A stretch of 8,750 nt of DNA, taken from contig JAITGZ010000239.1 in the NCBI GenBank assembly GCA_031280335.1, positions 1 to 8,750 of the forward strand, given 5' to 3'. The stretch is from Deltaproteobacteria bacterium. GTDB taxonomy: Bacteria; Desulfobacterota; Desulfovibrionia; Desulfovibrionales; Desulfovibrionaceae. This document shows positions 5,577 to 8,750 of this stretch, piece by piece (within the stretch, counting starts at the first letter, position 1; every line of letters begins with the position of its first letter). The notes under the pieces are model-generated. The model had not been told where the DNA came from and searched no databases. It saw nothing but the letters and a program-made list of their open reading frames with translations. The position numbers were made by a program, and so were the translations under genes.

Positions 5577-7775
5577 CTAGAAGACGCATTCCAGCGAAAA
5601 AAGTATGGTTCTGGGGTCGCCCAGGATTACATCCGAACCACGCTCTCCAACCCAATAGGCTTTGTCTGTGACGTTGTTGACGGTGAGCCTGAGTGTCCCA
5701 TCAATACCGTAAGCTTGCATGACGTAGCGCATCCCTATGTCGCCTGTGGTATGCGGAGATATTCTGGCAGTGTTGTCGTTGTTGGCCATGGAGTTGCCGT
5801 TGAAATACATCCCTCCGGTAAGGGCTAATCCTTTGATGAAGGGCAATTCGTACTCCAGGTAGAGCTTGGCCAGGGTTTTTGGAACATACTGCGGACGTTT
5901 GCCTTCATAGCGCGGCGTGGAGCTTTTGCGTACCTCCGCGTCAAGGTAGGTGAATCCGCCCATTAGATTAAGAGAGTCAAAGATTTTTCCGCGGGCGGTC
6001 AATTCAATGCCTCTGTGGCGCTGCCGTCCATCTTGCACATATCTGTTTATGGAGGTATCGGCGTATTGCAGGCCTTTATCAATATGGAAGAGAGCGCCGG
6101 TCAGCATTACTCCGTAGATGTCGGCTTTAACGCCCATCTCATACTGTTCGCTCATGAGCGGATCAAGGTGTTCCCCGGCATTGGCGTAGGTTGGGCCGAC
6201 AATGGTGCCGTTTTCCAGCGACTCCATATAGGTCGCATAGGTGGTAATCTTGGGTACCGGCTTGAAAAGCGCAGACGCGGTGGGCGTCCATTTTCTTTTA
6301 CGGTAATCGCTGGTGCGGCGGCCGTCTCCAGCGGCGTTATAAGCTTTTGTTCCGATGGTGGCATAGTTTGCGCCGGCCATTAACATCCATTGATCATTGA
6401 AGGTAATTTCGTCGCCGATCATGAAATTGTAGTTGAGGGTTTCGCTGTTCTTGGCGCGTCCGGCGTAGTACTGCTCAAAAACCCTCAGGCCGCTCAAGTC
6501 ATGGTTGAGGGCCAGACTGTTGTTGTTGAAGCTCCCGCTCAGGCCGGCGAGTTGGTAGTTGAGTCCGTAAGTTCCGCTGAGGTTACGAAAACGCCCAAGG
6601 CTGTTTGTGGACTCATAACCGTTGACCCCGGTGGTAAGCTTGTGGGCTATGCCTAAAGTGTCAAAATTAGCGTCCAGATAGGCATGGGCACCGTTTGATG
6701 CGTATTCCCAGTCCAGAAAGACCACGCGGTAGGTGTAATTATCGGTGCCGCTTACAAAGGAACTGCCCGTAATTATGGAGCGTCTGTGAGTTTTTCTGTA
6801 CGCATAGGCCGCCCTGGCCTTGAGAAAATCGTTAATGTCGTATTTTACGCCTAAACCGAGGGTGGTTACTTCAATCTCGTTGCCCGTGTCATCGGAGACC
6901 CAGAGTTTGGACGGGTCCGGTGCGCCGTGCAGAAAAGAATTGTTGTCGCCTATGGTAAAGGCACCCTGCCGCCCCTTCATGTCCACTTCGCCGTAAGAGG
7001 CGTTGGCCTGCATCAAAAGGCTCTTGGTTATGCTCCAGTCAACAGCGCCGCTGACAAATTTTTTGTTCATGCGCTGATGCTCCACACTGGTACGACCGTC
7101 AAGGGCCATGACATTGAGGCGGTACCCCAGCTTATTTTTAATTATCTGTCCGCCCGAATCCGCATGGGCGTAATACTGCTCGCCGCCCTGGCCGCCGATT
7201 TTTACGCTGTTGAAAAATTCTTCGGTGGGACGCTTGAGCTTGTAGTTGACCAGGCCACCCACATTGCCCTGCCCGTACATAAAGCCGGAGAGACCGCTCA
7301 GAATCTCCATGGATTCCACATCTTCAATGAAGACTCCCAGGCCGACGTTATCAAGCTGCACGCCGTTAATGATGTTGCGCGAGGTCATCCATAATCCGCG
7401 GCTGGTTATGGCGGTTATCTGGTTGGATTCAGAGGCCCAGCCGCCGGTAACGTTGGGCGCACGCCTGATGATGTCGCCAGCGTTTTTGGCCTGCATGTTC
7501 TCCATAAGCGGGGCTGGAATAACCGTGATGGAGTATGGCGTATCCAGTAGCTGGCGGCCGCCCCAAGGGCCGATTTCTTCAAGCTCTCTTACCACATAAC
7601 CGTCTTTACTCGTGCCGTCATCTTTTTCTCCTATAACCTGCACAGGGGATAACTTTATAACCGGCTCAGCCGCCTTGGTTTCAGCCTCTTGGGCGAAGCT
7701 TGCTCCACAGTCAATGACGGCGGCGCAAATTGAAACAAGGACAGCCAGCATACAATGCGTACAGAGTCTGAACAT
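5577..7775 (-). CDS. TonB-dependent siderophore-type outer-membrane receptor
   Basis: A 732-residue outer-membrane beta-barrel receptor that imports metal chelates using TonB-ExbB-ExbD energy. It has a signal peptide ending near ASFA-Q (cleavage after residue 28) and a TonB-box-like segment, LSPVQVIGE, at 42-50. The plug domain (about 73-183) includes LLDTPYSITVIP and VESMEILSGLSGFMYGQGNVGG, typical of siderophore receptors. A long barrel region follows, with LDPLMSEQYEMGVKAD and NVTDKAYWVG near the end, and a terminal Phe as is usual for barrel proteins. There is no N-terminal signalling (STN) domain, so it is probably not a FecA-type transducer. FRAP/NPNL heme-receptor motifs are not seen. 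A strong Shine-Dalgarno, GGAGGA (7781-7786), fixes the start. The gene sits between the ATPase gene (45-base gap) and the binding-protein gene (4-base gap). The substrate is inferred as a ferric siderophore by family; exact ligand unknown. Confidence 0.95.
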   Translation of the reverse strand: MFRLCTHCMLAVLVSICAAVIDCGASFAQEAETKAAEPVIKLSPVQVIGEKDDGTSKDGYVVRELEEIGPWGGRQLLDTPYSITVIPAPLMENMQAKNAGDIIRRAPNVTGGWASESNQITAITSRGLWMTSRNIINGVQLDNVGLGVFIEDVESMEILSGLSGFMYGQGNVGGLVNYKLKRPTEEFFNSVKIGGQGGEQYYAHADSGGQIIKNKLGYRLNVMALDGRTSVEHQRMNKKFVSGAVDWSITKSLLMQANASYGEVDMKGRQGAFTIGDNNSFLHGAPDPSKLWVSDDTGNEIEVTTLGLGVKYDINDFLKARAAYAYRKTHRRSIITGSSFVSGTDNYTYRVVFLDWEYASNGAHAYLDANFDTLGIAHKLTTGVNGYESTNSLGRFRNLSGTYGLNYQLAGLSGSFNNNSLALNHDLSGLRVFEQYYAGRAKNSETLNYNFMIGDEITFNDQWMLMAGANYATIGTKAYNAAGDGRRTSDYRKRKWTPTASALFKPVPKITTYATYMESLENGTIVGPTYANAGEHLDPLMSEQYEMGVKADIYGVMLTGALFHIDKGLQYADTSINRYVQDGRQRHRGIELTARGKIFDSLNLMGGFTYLDAEVRKSSTPRYEGKRPQYVPKTLAKLYLEYELPFIKGLALTGGMYFNGNSMANNDNTARISPHTTGDIGMRYVMQAYGIDGTLRLTVNNVTDKAYWVGERGSDVILGDPRTILFSLECVF

Positions 7776-7780
7776 TTTTT

Positions 7781-7786
7781 TCCTCC
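7781..7786 (-). promoter_or_regulatory. Strong ribosome binding site of the TonB receptor
   Basis: GGAGGA on the minus strand lies five bases upstream of the ATG at 7775. It is the clearest Shine-Dalgarno in the uptake locus, consistent with high receptor synthesis. Confidence 0.7.
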
Positions 7787-7799
7787 AATGACAGATTAC

Positions 7800-7818
7800 A
7801 ATTTTGATTATCGATTCT
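7800..7818 (-). promoter_or_regulatory. Weak candidate Fur-like site
   Basis: In the 45-base gap between the ATPase and receptor genes, the minus strand contains GATAATCA, identical to the centre of the classical 19-base Fur box. Over 19 bases the match is about 11, which is marginal in an A/T-rich gap. It would fit iron control of receptor expression, but a chance match is quite possible. No convincing -35/-10 pair was seen with it. Confidence 0.2.
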
Positions 7819-7820
7819 AA

Positions 7821-8603
7821 TTATGAAAATACCGGAATAATGGATTCAGCCATTTTGCCTTCATGCTCAAAGCGTACACGTTTTAAGGGGATGCCATATA
7901 TTTTTGTGAGGTTGGCTTCGTTCAGCACATCCTGCGCGCTTCCCACATGGTAAGAAGCGGCATCGACCATCAGCAGGGCCGCATCGGCCACTTGTAAGGC
8001 ATGATGCGGCAGATGCGTTGTAAAAATTATTGTTATGCCGAGCGTTTTGCTGAGGCGTATGAGCCACTGCAGAAGCATATTTTGATTACTGAGATCCAGG
8101 GAGGAGGTGGGTTCGTCCAAAACCAGTATGTCAGCCTCGGCAACCAAAGCTCTGGCCAGCATGACAAGCTGGCGTTGCCCGCCGGACAGTTCGTTGAACA
8201 GCCTTTCCGCCAAATGCCCCACCTGGAACTGCTCCAGGGTCTGCAGGGCAAGTTCCACATCGCGTTTGCCGGGGCGTGAGAACAGGCCGATATGTTTTGC
8301 CCGCCCCATGAGTACCATGTCCATAACAGTAAAAGAAAAGGCTGCGTCGAAAAATTGCGGCACAAAGGCCGCACGGCCGTTTATCGCGCAGCTCCCGGCA
8401 CGCGGCGGCAGGAGCCCCAGTAGAATTTTCAGGAAGGTTGTTTTGCCGCAACCGTTCAAACCAAGGATGGAGAAGACCTGCGAGCGACGAACAGTCAGGG
8501 AAACGTCTTTGAAAAGCCACGGGCTTTTCTCGTAGTGGAAGCCCATTTGTCTTGCGTTGAAAACAACCTCCTGCCCGGCTGCGGGTTGGGAAGGATCAGT
8601 CAC
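7821..8603 (-). CDS. ABC transporter ATPase of the metal-chelate uptake system (FepC/FecE/BtuD type)
   Basis: A 260-residue nucleotide-binding subunit that powers inner-membrane import of the chelate. All ATPase motifs are intact: a possible A-loop Tyr24, Walker A GLNGCGKTT (48-56), Q-loop Gln83, signature LSGGQ (139-143), Walker B ILVLD with catalytic Glu164 (159-164), D-loop SSLD (167-170) and H-loop His197 in TTHLPHHA. The length and the YGIP segment near the C terminus fit the iron-siderophore/B12 family. The start is GTG at 8603. Its first bases overlap the permease stop (GTGACTGA, 8603 to 8596), which supports translational coupling, and a G-rich stretch upstream can serve as Shine-Dalgarno. 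It is followed by the receptor gene after 45 bases. Confidence 0.95.
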   Translation of the reverse strand: MTDPSQPAAGQEVVFNARQMGFHYEKSPWLFKDVSLTVRRSQVFSILGLNGCGKTTFLKILLGLLPPRAGSCAINGRAAFVPQFFDAAFSFTVMDMVLMGRAKHIGLFSRPGKRDVELALQTLEQFQVGHLAERLFNELSGGQRQLVMLARALVAEADILVLDEPTSSLDLSNQNMLLQWLIRLSKTLGITIIFTTHLPHHALQVADAALLMVDAASYHVGSAQDVLNEANLTKIYGIPLKRVRFEHEGKMAESIIPVFS

Positions 8604-8750
8604 TGTTCCACCCCCTGCCTTTAAGGCGGATAAAAAAGAAGGCGAAGACCGGCGTGCCTATCAATGAGGTAAGCAGGCCGACCGGTATCTCGTGAGAGGT
8701 CAAAGAGCGTGCCAAATCATCCACCAGGAGCAGGTAAATGCCCCCAAGAA
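8596..8750 (-). CDS. FecCD-family ABC transporter permease, C-terminal fragment (cut by window edge)
   Basis: The last 50 residues of an inner-membrane permease are visible; the gene continues past the right edge. The readable part includes GGIYLLLVDDLAR, then HEIPVGLLTSLIGTPVFAFFF and a short basic tail, RLKGRG. This is the characteristic C terminus of FecCD/BtuC permeases: the conserved LARSL...EIPVG..T..IG.P.F motif followed by the last hydrophobic helix. Its TGA stop (8598-8596) overlaps the GTG start of the ATPase gene. It would form the inner-membrane channel with that ATPase. Identified by reading the minus strand by hand. Confidence 0.92.
   Translation of the reverse strand, partial: LGGIYLLLVDDLARSLTSHEIPVGLLTSLIGTPVFAFFFIRLKGRGWNSD

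Noticed and set aside
7741..7775. Lipoprotein signal in the TonB receptor (Cys23)
   Set aside because: The residue before Cys23 is Asp, which does not fit a lipobox; ordinary signal peptidase cleavage after residue 28 is more likely.

Overview
The window looks like a chromosomal segment from a Desulfovibrio-like anaerobe (Desulfovibrionaceae or a relative). This is inferred from the moderately high GC content, an EF-G paralogue with an unusual G3 motif, a short RadC protein, and GC-rich palindromes between genes. It is not proven. No rRNA, tRNA, CRISPR array, transposase or integrase was seen.

The left third (1-3139) reads rightward. A structured region of about 270 bases carries a candidate terminator, two TTGACA boxes and a leader hairpin. 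It precedes a 688-residue elongation factor G-like GTPase. A palindrome-rich gap of 96 bases separates this from a RadC/JAB-domain protein of 235 residues. The two genes may share a transcript, with the palindromes acting as an attenuator or terminator between them.

From 3140 to 3268 lies a small gene-free gap packed with three consecutive hairpins, between convergent genes. The rest of the window (3269-8750) reads leftward and forms an iron-siderophore-type uptake locus. In transcription order it holds the C-terminal end of a FecCD-family permease (cut by the window edge), an ABC ATPase overlapping it by 8 bases, a TonB-dependent siderophore-type outer-membrane receptor, a periplasmic substrate-binding protein 4 bases after it, and, after a 135-base gap, an unfamiliar radical SAM protein with its own candidate promoter. 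The first four would move a metal chelate through the outer membrane, periplasm and inner membrane. The role of the radical SAM enzyme is unknown; processing of the imported ligand is one hypothesis.

The most interesting items are the unclassified radical SAM protein at the end of the uptake locus, with a second cysteine cluster, and a repeated intergenic hairpin module. Two copies of that module flank radC in inverted orientation, and a degenerate third copy lies upstream of the radical SAM gene.
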